DNA from: Porphyrobacter sp. SLTP
GTDB taxonomy: Bacteria; Pseudomonadota; Alphaproteobacteria; Sphingomonadales; Sphingomonadaceae
Direction: 5' to 3'
Assembly: GCF_009905735.1 (NCBI RefSeq)
Contig: NZ_JAAALE010000005.1
Span: 62,001-126,000, forward strand
Length of the DNA stretch: 64,000 nucleotides
The notes beneath the pieces are model-generated. The model was not told where the DNA came from. It saw only the letters and a program-made list of their open reading frames with translations, and did not search any database. The position numbers and the translations under genes are program-made. Positions 55,057 to 62,635 of this stretch are shown here, one piece after another (the stretch's first letter is position 1; each line of letters opens with the position of its first letter).

Positions 55057-56159
55057 GCGCTCAGGGCCAACGCGGCCGCGCGGCCTCGCTGCCGAGCGAA
55101 ATCCGCGGTCCGGGCGGTCAGGCGGCGATAAAGCTGCTCGTAGGAATCGACCATCCGGTGTGCATTGCAATGCTTCTCGGCCCGGCGGCGGCAGGCGGCG
55201 CGATCCATGCTCAGCGCGGCGCGGATGGCAGCGGCAAGGCTCGCCACATCATCAGGCTCGGCCAAGGCGCCACAGGTCGCATCAACGATCGCCGGAATCC
55301 CACCCCGGCGAAACGCAGCTACCGGCGTGCCGCAAGACAACGCCTCGGCCACGACGAGGCCGTAGGGCTCCTCCCAGCACGGGGTGCACAGCGCCACACT
55401 GGCACCACCGATCAATTTGGCGAGGTCGCGGTGCGCCAAGTGTCCGAGGTAGGTGACATCATCACCCAGACGCGGCGCGATCCACTCGCTGAAATAGGCT
55501 TGGTTAGACCGTGGCCCGGCGATCTTCAGTGGCAGGCCAACCGCGCGGGCCGCATCAATGGCGAGGTGCAGGCCTTTTTCGGGAACGATCCTTCCATACC
55601 ACACCAGATAGCGATCCGCGGCGGCTTGCGGACTGAAGGGGAAAAGATCGAGGTCTATCCCGTTGGGGATGACGCTATCGACCGTTGTGACACTCTGCCA
55701 CAGATCGGCTGTCGCCTGAGAGACGGCGACAAGATGGCTCGACTTGCGGCTGAGCCTGACGCCGCTTTCCAGCCAGCAGAACGGCGGCGTGTGCAGCGTG
55801 GTGACAGTCGGCACACGCAGCGTCGCGGCCATGGTCAGCGGCAGATAGTGCAGCGAATTGTTATGGATGATGTCGAACGACCGGGTCTGCAGATCGGTCA
55901 TCAGGCGCAGATAGGCGTGGTGTTCGCGAAAGAAAGCGACATTGCCCGCTTCGGCAAGTCCGGTCTCCAGCAGCGATGTTTCCTCGCAGATCGCCTCGAT
56001 CCCCAGCGCTGGATCCGATGCCAGCGACGCAAACAAAGTCACATCATGGCCGCGTTCGCGCAGCGATTTGGCCAGCAGATGCGTGTGCATTTCGAGGCCA
56101 CCGGCAAAGGGTTCGGCAATCGCGTATTTGAGATGTGCGATGATCGCGATCTTGAGCAT
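55053..56159 (-). CDS. Glycosyltransferase family 4
   Basis: 368 residues, GT-B fold: IAEPFAGGLEMHTHLLAKSL acceptor loop, SVIPNGIDLDLFPF hinge, YGRIVPEKGLHLAIDAA phosphate loop and the EX7E donor motif in EEPYGLVVAEALSCG. First gene of the seven-gene operon. Start ATG 56159. Family 4 retaining enzymes include MshA and BshA, which start mycothiol and bacillithiol synthesis together with PIG-L deacetylases, a parallel worth noting though the rest of the operon differs. Confidence 0.88.
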   Translation of the reverse strand: MLKIAIIAHLKYAIAEPFAGGLEMHTHLLAKSLRERGHDVTLFASLASDPALGIEAICEETSLLETGLAEAGNVAFFREHHAYLRLMTDLQTRSFDIIHNNSLHYLPLTMAATLRVPTVTTLHTPPFCWLESGVRLSRKSSHLVAVSQATADLWQSVTTVDSVIPNGIDLDLFPFSPQAAADRYLVWYGRIVPEKGLHLAIDAARAVGLPLKIAGPRSNQAYFSEWIAPRLGDDVTYLGHLAHRDLAKLIGGASVALCTPCWEEPYGLVVAEALSCGTPVAAFRRGGIPAIVDATCGALAEPDDVASLAAAIRAALSMDRAACRRRAEKHCNAHRMVDSYEQLYRRLTARTADFARQRGRAAALALSA

Positions 56160-56554
56160 GGAGCCTCGGGGGGTTGAGCGGCCTGAGCTCAGAACCATGG
56201 GCCCTATCGTCCGTGCTGTCCCTAACTCCCGAAATGATCATGCGTTTGGAACACCAAGACCCTCAGCTCTGCTGCCCAATGGGACTCGCACGCGAGAGCG
56301 CGCGAAGGCGTTGGTGGTATCACCGAGTTCGACACGGGCGGGTCAAGTTTGAGAAGGCATGACGAACCTCAACTCGCCGACAAGGTGCGCCGATCCGCGC
56401 TAGTCGCCGATGTCGTCCCGTGCGGTGCAATGGTTAATGAGAATCGCTCAGCGACCGATTCCATCTCCAGAAGATCCGTCAAACGCGGGGCAACCAATGG
56501 GCCGTGCCATCCGGTTCGGAGCGCCTTTGGCCTAGGAAAACGCCGCCCCAGAAA
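56160..56554. other. Non-coding stretch upstream of the glycan operon
   Basis: About 395 bp with no convincing gene. An open + strand frame at 56349-56678 has no ribosome binding site, no family similarity and runs through a terminator, so it is treated as chance. On the minus strand TTGACC (56346-56341) might be a -35 element for the glycan operon, but no good -10 is seen. AATGAGAATCGCTC near 56433 is vaguely Fur-box-like; not supported further. Confidence 0.4.
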
Positions 56555-56583
56555 CGAAAAAAGCCCCGGTTTCCCGAGGCTTT
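56555..56583 (-). terminator. Rho-independent terminator after the tiny gene and EAL gene
   Basis: On the minus strand GCCTCGG-GAAA-CCGGGGC, a 7-bp stem capped by a GNRA tetraloop, is followed directly by TTTTTTCG. Located 24 bp past the stop of the 12-codon gene and about 125 bp past the EAL gene. Confidence 0.88.
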
Positions 56584-56606
56584 CTCCTATATCTGACGGA
56601 GCCGTC

Positions 56607-56645
56607 TTAGCGGCTGCCAAACATGTGTGTGATCCAACCCCACAT
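56607..56645 (-). CDS. Candidate 12-residue gene with hairpin-masked ribosome binding site
   Basis: Minus-strand ATG 56645 opens MWGWITHMFGSR then TAA. AGGAG lies 8 bp before the ATG, an excellent Shine-Dalgarno. The same AGGAG is the 3' arm of a hairpin (56654-56681). A strong terminator follows 24 bp after the stop. The peptide is Trp/Met/aromatic-rich and would be membrane-active or a regulatory leader. Coding is inferred from signals only; the alternative is a structured small RNA or 3' UTR of the EAL gene. Confidence 0.5.
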   Translation of the reverse strand: MWGWITHMFGSR

Positions 56646-56653
56646 AAAATACA

Positions 56654-56681
56654 CTCCTATCAGCGCAAAAAGCTGTAGGAG
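56654..56681 (-). promoter_or_regulatory. RBS-sequestering hairpin
   Basis: Minus-strand RNA CTCCTA-CAGC-UUUUUGC-GCUG-A-UAGGAG folds into a 10-bp stem with one bulged A. The 3' arm UAGGAG is the ribosome binding site of the 12-codon frame, so opening or closing the stem would control its translation. AT-rich sequence upstream (56682-56712) could hold a promoter, for example TTGATT and TTAAAT, but spacing is not ideal. Confidence 0.55.
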
Positions 56682-56706
56682 CTATTTAACACATTATTAA
56701 CCTTAA

Positions 56707-59079
56707 TCAACCGTTAATTGCGATGCGCCCTCCGCCCATCATGGCCAGCAGTTCTGCCATCGGAATGGCGCGCGAGAACAGATAGCCTTGCGCCTGATCG
56801 CAGCCCATCGCTTTGAGCGCCGCTGCAACCGAGATGTCCTCGACGCCTTCTGCGACGACGATCTTTCCAAGCGAATGCGCGATCTCAATCGTCGCTCGCA
56901 CCACAGCGCGGCTTTCCTCGGATGTGGCCATGTGCTGCACGAAGCGCTTGTCGATCTTGAGCTCGGAGCTCGGCAGCTTCTCGATATATTCGAGATTGGA
57001 TTGGCCGGTGCCGAAATCGTCGATCGACAGGCCGATACCACGCGCCTTTAGCGCCGCGATCTGCGGCGCGATCCGATCATCCTCAAGCTTGGCCGTTTCG
57101 GTCAGTTCCAGCGTCAAATTCTCGGGCGGGAAGGCGAAGCGGCCCAGCAAGGTCATGATATCGAACAGCAAGTGCGTATCCGACAGGCTCTTGGCCGACA
57201 TGTTGACCGCCAGCTTGAAGCGCGGATCAAGCGCGATCGCCTGCTTGCCCTCAAGCAGAGCCTGCTCCATCACAACCAGGGTAAGCTCGTTGATCCGGTC
57301 GCCCGCTTCGGCTGCGAGCACCAGTTCTTGCGGGTTGACCGGCTCCTCACCCTCGGGCTGCCAGCGAATCAAGGTTTCCGCACCGACGATCCGGCCTGAC
57401 GCCAGGTCGATCTTGGGCTGGTAGGCCACACCGATATCGCGGTCGCGCAGGCCCTTTTCCAACACCTTGATCAGCTGAAGGCGATTATTGCGCGCTTCGA
57501 GATACGCCGCGTCATTGATGATGAAGCGCACCCCGCGGTTCGCGGCTTCGTCGGCCGCCTGCATCGCTTTCTTGATCCGCGAGGCGACCGGCAAGTCGTG
57601 ATTGGTATCGATCCCGAGTGCAGGAGCACTGTTCGACGACTGCCAGTCATAGCTGATCGCGGTCTTCAGCATCATCGCAAGCCCATCGGCATGGCGTTCG
57701 AGCTCGCCATTCTCCATGCGCGGCGCGAGCCACACCAGCAGGTCCCGCTCGAACGCAACGTCGCCGACTTCGCCCGGTCCCTTCACGTAAGCGATGAGCG
57801 TGTTGACGAACTCCCCGATCTCACGTGCGGTCCATTCTTCCGAAAACTCGGCGAGATTGGCGATCTTGAGCGCGTAGACGTCGCGCTCTTCGCTCGGGCG
57901 ATCCGAGGCGATCGCCGATGTCGTCATCGCATCGACATCACTGCTGTAATATTTGCGATTGATCCTCTGGAAGCCGATGGCGGCCGCCCCCATGGCGAGC
58001 AAGGCGGACATGATGTCGATGTTGAAGGTGAATTCATCGAGCACGAATGTCGCGATCAGCAGCCCGAACGACGTGATCAGCAAGGACTTCGACGCGCGCC
58101 GCCGGCTCATCACCTGCACCGCCATGGCGACCGTCGCCAGCAGCATCGCCGGGTACCACATCAAGTCAAGCGGCACGCCGCGCTTCAGTGTGTGCGCGCC
58201 AAGAACATGAAAATAGGAACCCGGCACTTTCGTGTTCGGGCGGAACGGCAGGAAGTAGTAGTCGCTCGATCCGAAGAAGGCTTGCCCGATCACAACGTTT
58301 TTGCCGCGCAGTTCTGCCGCCGGGACGCGGCCATTCAGCACATCGACATAGCTGAACGAGGGAACGGTCGAAGCATCGAACGCGGTGTCGGGCCGATAGA
58401 GTCGCTCCGGCCCTTGGTAATCAGCAAGGACGGCAGAGATGGACCCTTCCTTTTTGCCCCCGAGGTCAATCGAGGTCGGGAAGATCACAGACAGGCCGAA
58501 AAGATTGGCGCGCCCGTTCATCGCTGCGAGATTGACGGTTTTGCGGAATTCTGGGAGCGGCGCGATCTCGTCGACCCTCTGGAAGCCGATATCGCTTGCC
58601 GGGACAACGCCCAACCACACCTTGCCCTGATGACGCGCCAGCATGTCGGCAAACATCGCGTCGGATTTGGGCGTTTCGGGATCGGCATGCGCGCGGTCGA
58701 ACACCACCCGGCGCACGCCGGAAGCGATCAGCGTATCGACCACCTTGGTATCTTGCACCCGATTGGGAAGGTTGCGCTTGTTGGCGGCGAGCGTCTTGTC
58801 GTCGATCGCGATCATCACAACATCGCGCGGCGCAGGGCGGGAACGCAGCTCTGCACGCGCGGCGCGGTAGACATCTTCGAGCGGCAGCGGAAGCTCGATG
58901 ACAGAGGAAACCACCCCGAACAGCACCGCTAGTATGGCGACTTTGGTGCGTTTGCGGCGCAGCAAGGCGGCCCCCGAACGCTGCGCTAGTTCCTGTTTGA
59001 ATCCAGTAACTTCCTCGCCGGCCAAGCCGAACGTGCGCCGTATCGTGTCGGCCAGAGACTGAAGCTTTCCGAACATCAA
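56707..59079 (-). CDS. CHASE2-EAL cyclic-di-GMP phosphodiesterase
   Basis: 790 residues. N-terminal TM (about 48-66), CHASE2 extracellular sensor (about 70-305; VMIAIDDKTL, VVFDRAHADPETP), three C-terminal TMs (about 310-375), a domain at about 395-520 that occupies the GGDEF place but has AFERDLLVWL instead of GGDEF, then EAL (about 540-785). EAL catalytic residues are kept: ETLIRW, NMSAKSL, LELTETA, DDFGTG, LKIDKRFV, VAEGVED. It should hydrolyse c-di-GMP in response to an envelope signal, the degenerate domain perhaps binding GTP as regulator. No overlap with neighbours. Confidence 0.9.
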   Translation of the reverse strand: MMFGKLQSLADTIRRTFGLAGEEVTGFKQELAQRSGAALLRRKRTKVAILAVLFGVVSSVIELPLPLEDVYRAARAELRSRPAPRDVVMIAIDDKTLAANKRNLPNRVQDTKVVDTLIASGVRRVVFDRAHADPETPKSDAMFADMLARHQGKVWLGVVPASDIGFQRVDEIAPLPEFRKTVNLAAMNGRANLFGLSVIFPTSIDLGGKKEGSISAVLADYQGPERLYRPDTAFDASTVPSFSYVDVLNGRVPAAELRGKNVVIGQAFFGSSDYYFLPFRPNTKVPGSYFHVLGAHTLKRGVPLDLMWYPAMLLATVAMAVQVMSRRRASKSLLITSFGLLIATFVLDEFTFNIDIMSALLAMGAAAIGFQRINRKYYSSDVDAMTTSAIASDRPSEERDVYALKIANLAEFSEEWTAREIGEFVNTLIAYVKGPGEVGDVAFERDLLVWLAPRMENGELERHADGLAMMLKTAISYDWQSSNSAPALGIDTNHDLPVASRIKKAMQAADEAANRGVRFIINDAAYLEARNNRLQLIKVLEKGLRDRDIGVAYQPKIDLASGRIVGAETLIRWQPEGEEPVNPQELVLAAEAGDRINELTLVVMEQALLEGKQAIALDPRFKLAVNMSAKSLSDTHLLFDIMTLLGRFAFPPENLTLELTETAKLEDDRIAPQIAALKARGIGLSIDDFGTGQSNLEYIEKLPSSELKIDKRFVQHMATSEESRAVVRATIEIAHSLGKIVVAEGVEDISVAAALKAMGCDQAQGYLFSRAIPMAELLAMMGGGRIAING

Positions 59080-59186
59080 ACGCGCATTCCCGAGGGCAAA
59101 GTCAAGCTTGTCCCTAGGATACGTTGGTTAATTCATCGCAAACGACAGGCGCAGCACTAACCTAAGCACCTGCCCAAACAGCGCGG

Positions 59187-59657
59187 TCAGATCACCCGGT
59201 CGGACAGGAAACCAAGCGCAATCGTCAGGCTGCCGAGCCCAATCGAGAGGTGCCGGCGCAGTCGCAGAAAGTCTGGCGCGGCATAGCCCAGCGCCCGGTC
59301 GATCAGTGGCGAACCCAGAATCAGCGCCCCCAGATAGAACAGCGCGGGGCCGGGCCATTCCCAGCCAAATGTCCAGGGGAGGAACAGCGCGAGGGTCAAC
59401 AGGCTCGGCATGACGGCGATCACATAGGCACCGCTGGTCGCGCGGCCGCTGGCGAGCGCTTGGCCCCACCAAACCCCACCCAGAAAGCTGAAGATCGCCG
59501 CCGCATAGGCAAACCCGCCTGCCAGCGCCGAATAGCGCCATTCGTGCCCCATCAGGATGAGCGCAATGCAGATGATCTGCGGCAACAGCCCGGCATAGCC
59601 CAAAGCGCGGGCCGCTGGGGAAAGCGAAGGCGGAGATTGTGGTGTTGCTGCGTCCAT
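59187..59657 (-). CDS. DUF3429 membrane protein
   Basis: 156 residues with five hydrophobic helices. LGYAGLLPQIICIALIL and FLGGVWWGQALASG match the DUF3429 pattern as I know it; LFYLGALILGSPLIDRAL and a final helix follow. Inner membrane, function unknown. Divergent from the SDR gene across about 80 bp. Confidence 0.82.
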   Translation of the reverse strand: MDAATPQSPPSLSPAARALGYAGLLPQIICIALILMGHEWRYSALAGGFAYAAAIFSFLGGVWWGQALASGRATSGAYVIAVMPSLLTLALFLPWTFGWEWPGPALFYLGALILGSPLIDRALGYAAPDFLRLRRHLSIGLGSLTIALGFLSDRVI

Positions 59658-59735
59658 GGCGGCTCAAACCCTGCCGCGCGTTGCGGTTCCCGATCCTCTT
59701 GCGAGCCACGCCGGTTTGCGCCACCACTCAGGCCC

Positions 59736-60509
59736 ATGAACATCTTCGATCTCACGGGCACTGCGGCCATCATCACCGGCGGCAATGGCGGGCTTGGCCT
59801 CGCAATGGCGCGCGGGCTGGCCAAGGCAGGCGCCGATATCGCGATCTGGGCCCGCAATCCCAGGAAGAACGCCGCCGCGCTGGAAGAGTTGGGCGCATTG
59901 GGCACCGGCCGCGTTATCGCGCTCGCCTGCGAGGTGACCGAGGAAGCGGCGATTGCCCGCGCCATGGCAGCGACGCTCGACACGCTCGGCCGCGTCGATG
60001 TGTGCTTTGCCAATGCCGGAATTCCGGGCGCAGGGCAGGCGATCCCCGAGATCACGCCCGAAGGCTGGGACAACACCATGGGGGTCAACACCCGCGGCGC
60101 GGCGCTGGTCTACAAGCACGTCACCCGCCATATGATCGCCCGCGCACAAGACGGCGATGCCGGGGGCAAGCTGATCGTGACGTCGTCCGGGCAGTCGATC
60201 ATGGGAGTCAACCGCTCGTCCGATTACGCCGCGTCCAAGGCAGCCGTAAACGGCCTCACCCGCGCCGCCGCGTTCGAACTCGCGCGCTACCAGATCACCG
60301 CCAATGCGCTGCTATTCGGCTTTTACGAGACCGATATCACCGCCCGTGCCGATCCCCGGTTCGGCGAATGGATGGCCAAGCGCATTCCGTTACGCCGTCC
60401 GGGGGATCACGCAGGGCTCGAAGGGCTGGCAGTGTTCTTCGCCTCGCCCCATTCCGATTACATCACCGGGCAATGCCTCCCGGTCGACGGCGGTCTGAGC
60501 ATTTCGTAG
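59736..60509 (+). CDS. Short-chain dehydrogenase/reductase
   Basis: 257 residues, classical SDR: nucleotide loop TGGNGGLGLAMARGL, NAG motif in FANAGIPGAG, catalytic serine VTSSGQSIMG, YAASK catalytic Tyr-Lys, and C-terminal GQCLPVDGGLS. IWARNP after strand 2 (Arg) favours NADP(H). Start ATG 59736. Substrate not predictable. Confidence 0.92.
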   Translation: MNIFDLTGTAAIITGGNGGLGLAMARGLAKAGADIAIWARNPRKNAAALEELGALGTGRVIALACEVTEEAAIARAMAATLDTLGRVDVCFANAGIPGAGQAIPEITPEGWDNTMGVNTRGAALVYKHVTRHMIARAQDGDAGGKLIVTSSGQSIMGVNRSSDYAASKAAVNGLTRAAAFELARYQITANALLFGFYETDITARADPRFGEWMAKRIPLRRPGDHAGLEGLAVFFASPHSDYITGQCLPVDGGLSIS

Positions 60510-60604
60510 TTGAGTATCCGCTGAGCGGTACCATTTCAGATGGAACGCTGGCGCGCCCCATCCGTTGCCCGCGAAAGCCTCTCGCAACTGGAACACCCCT
60601 CCCC

Positions 60605-61987
60605 GTGGCCGACGACGACATTCCCGACTTTGACAAGCTCCCCGAAGACAAGAGCCGCCAACGCGCCGTTCCTGCAGGGCGGATCGCGCGGTTCGGCACG
60701 TTCGGGCGGCTGGTCGGCGGCGTGGCGAGCGGCATGGTGGCCGAAGGCGCGCGCCGGATCGCCAGCGGCGAAGGCATCAACGCCCGCGACCTGATCCTCA
60801 CGCCCGGCAATGTCCAGCGGATGACCGACCGCCTGTCGCACCTGCGCGGCGCGGCGATGAAGATGGGGCAGATGATCAGCCTTGATGCGGGCGATTTCCT
60901 GCCCGAGGAATTGTCAAAGATCCTCGCCACCTTGCGCGATCAGGCCAATTTCATGCCGACCAAGCAGCTCGATACTGTGCTGCGCGCCGAATGGGGCCCG
61001 GACTGGCGCAAGCAGTTCCGTTGGTTCAACCCCCGCCCCATCGCCGCTGCCTCCATCGGTCAGGTCCACAAGGCCCTGACCCGCGATGGCGAGGAACTGG
61101 CGATCAAGGTGCAGTATCCCAGCGTCGCCAGGAGCATCGATTCCGACGTCGATAATGTGATGACCCTCCTGAAGGTGGCCGGCTTCGCCCCGCCCGAGCT
61201 GGAGATGGGCAAGCTGATGGCGGCCGCCAAGCAACAGCTCCACGAGGAGGCCGATTACACCCGCGAAGGCGCGCAGATGGCGATGTATCGTGAGCGGCTG
61301 GCGGGCACGCCGGGCTTCGTCGTGCCCCGCCTGCACGAAGGCCTGACGCGCGGGTCGATCCTGGCGATGAGCTTTGAAGACGGGGTGAGCATCGAGGAAC
61401 TCGGCAACGAGCCGCCCGAACGCCGCGACGAGGTCTTCGCCCGGTTGATACGGCTGGTCGCGCGCGAGCTGTTCGATTTCGGCGTCATGCAGACCGACCC
61501 CAACTTCGCCAACTTCCGCTACCGGCGGGAGACGGGCGAGATCATCCTGCTCGACTTCGGGGCATGCCGACCGGTCGATCCGATGGTGTCGAACGGCTAT
61601 CGCAAGATGCTCACCGCCGGCCTGCGCGGCAACGCCGAGGAAGTCCTCGCCGCCACCATTGAAGCCGGTTTCATGATGCCGATTGTCGCTGAAAAGCACC
61701 CCGAGCGGGTCAACAAGATGATCGAGATCGTGATTGGCGAAATGCGCGAGGATGCGCCCTTCGATTTCGGCGACCGGGCGTTTATCCCGCTGCTGCGCGA
61801 TGAAGGCTATGCCATCGCCCAGGACAAGGACACATGGGCCTTCCCGCCGATTGAAACATTGTTCGTCCAGCGCAAGGTTTCTGGCACCGCATTGCTGGGT
61901 GCGAGACTGAAGGCGAAGGTCAATATTCGGCGGATCACCGAGGACGTTCTGGCGACCACCGCGCCGCTTCCCGCCGCCGCAGCTTAG
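60605..61987 (+). CDS. ABC1/UbiB-family atypical kinase
   Basis: 460 residues from GTG 60605 (initiation uncertain; no strong ribosome binding site, and the frame is open upstream). Family motifs: KxGQ in AAMKMGQMISLD, Ala-rich loop PIAAASIGQVHKA, ATP lysine ELAIKVQYP, ExD in EEADYTREG, QTDPNFANFRY and LLDFGACRP. UbiB-like proteins support ubiquinone synthesis or lipid handling through ATPase activity. No C-terminal membrane helices, unlike UbiB itself, so it is nearer the eukaryote-like ADCK branch. Confidence 0.88.
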   Translation: MADDDIPDFDKLPEDKSRQRAVPAGRIARFGTFGRLVGGVASGMVAEGARRIASGEGINARDLILTPGNVQRMTDRLSHLRGAAMKMGQMISLDAGDFLPEELSKILATLRDQANFMPTKQLDTVLRAEWGPDWRKQFRWFNPRPIAAASIGQVHKALTRDGEELAIKVQYPSVARSIDSDVDNVMTLLKVAGFAPPELEMGKLMAAAKQQLHEEADYTREGAQMAMYRERLAGTPGFVVPRLHEGLTRGSILAMSFEDGVSIEELGNEPPERRDEVFARLIRLVARELFDFGVMQTDPNFANFRYRRETGEIILLDFGACRPVDPMVSNGYRKMLTAGLRGNAEEVLAATIEAGFMMPIVAEKHPERVNKMIEIVIGEMREDAPFDFGDRAFIPLLRDEGYAIAQDKDTWAFPPIETLFVQRKVSGTALLGARLKAKVNIRRITEDVLATTAPLPAAAA

Positions 61988-62134
61988 GCTGGGCCACCCC
62001 CGCTCGGCCAAGGCACGCCGGACGCTTCGATCTTCGCTGGTCCTTCTAACACTGGCCAACAAAGATGCATGTTCTGCATTAAACCAAGATGATAGGGCGT
62101 GGACAGGCATGATATTTTATACTAACGCACCCTA

Positions 62135-62635
62135 ATGCATGGGGGATTTGAGCACAGGGTCGGCGTCTTGTTTGTGTGTCTCGGCAATATCTGCCGGTCA
62201 CCGATGGCGGAGGGTGCGTTCCGCGCGGCCGCGCTGGAGCGGCAGTTTCCGTTTCATGTCGATTCCGCCGGAACTGCGTCCTATCACGTCGGCAGCCAGC
62301 CCGATCCGCGTGCCATCGCCATCGCCAGTCTGAATGGTATCGACATCACCGGACAGTCGGCACGGCAGATCGAGCGCGATGATTTCTACCGGTTCAGCCA
62401 CATCATCGCGATGGACCGCGCCAATCTCGAAGGTCTGCGCGCCCGCGCGCCGCGCGATGGCACGGCCACCTTGGCGATGCTGATGGACGCGGTCGATGGT
62501 CGCCGGGGTGAGCCCGTCGCCGATCCCTATTACGGTGATACCGCCGCGTTCGAGGAAGCGTGGCGCGTGATCTCGCTCGGCACAGGTGCCTGGGTTGACC
62601 GCTTCATCCGCGAAGGCGTGCAGCAGCGGGCCTAG
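62135..62635 (+). CDS. Low-molecular-weight protein-tyrosine phosphatase
   Basis: 166 residues. P-loop VCLGNICRSPMAEG (C-X5-R), then VDSAGT, and the general-acid Asp in VADPYYGD. ATG 62135 lacks a ribosome binding site; TATACT at 62118-62123 would put the transcription start within a few bases of the ATG. Such enzymes act on tyrosine kinases of exopolysaccharide export or on arginine phosphate. Overlaps the recG stop by 4 bp, convergent. Confidence 0.9.
   Translation: MHGGFEHRVGVLFVCLGNICRSPMAEGAFRAAALERQFPFHVDSAGTASYHVGSQPDPRAIAIASLNGIDITGQSARQIERDDFYRFSHIIAMDRANLEGLRARAPRDGTATLAMLMDAVDGRRGEPVADPYYGDTAAFEEAWRVISLGTGAWVDRFIREGVQQRA

Noticed and set aside
49677-56159. Genomic island integrated at tRNA-Pro
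   Set aside because: No integrase, no repeat of the tRNA 3' end at the far side, and the operon's base composition matches the surroundings by eye.
56349-56678. 109-codon + strand frame
   Set aside because: No ribosome binding site or recognisable domain, and it crosses the terminator and the hairpin of the tiny minus-strand gene.
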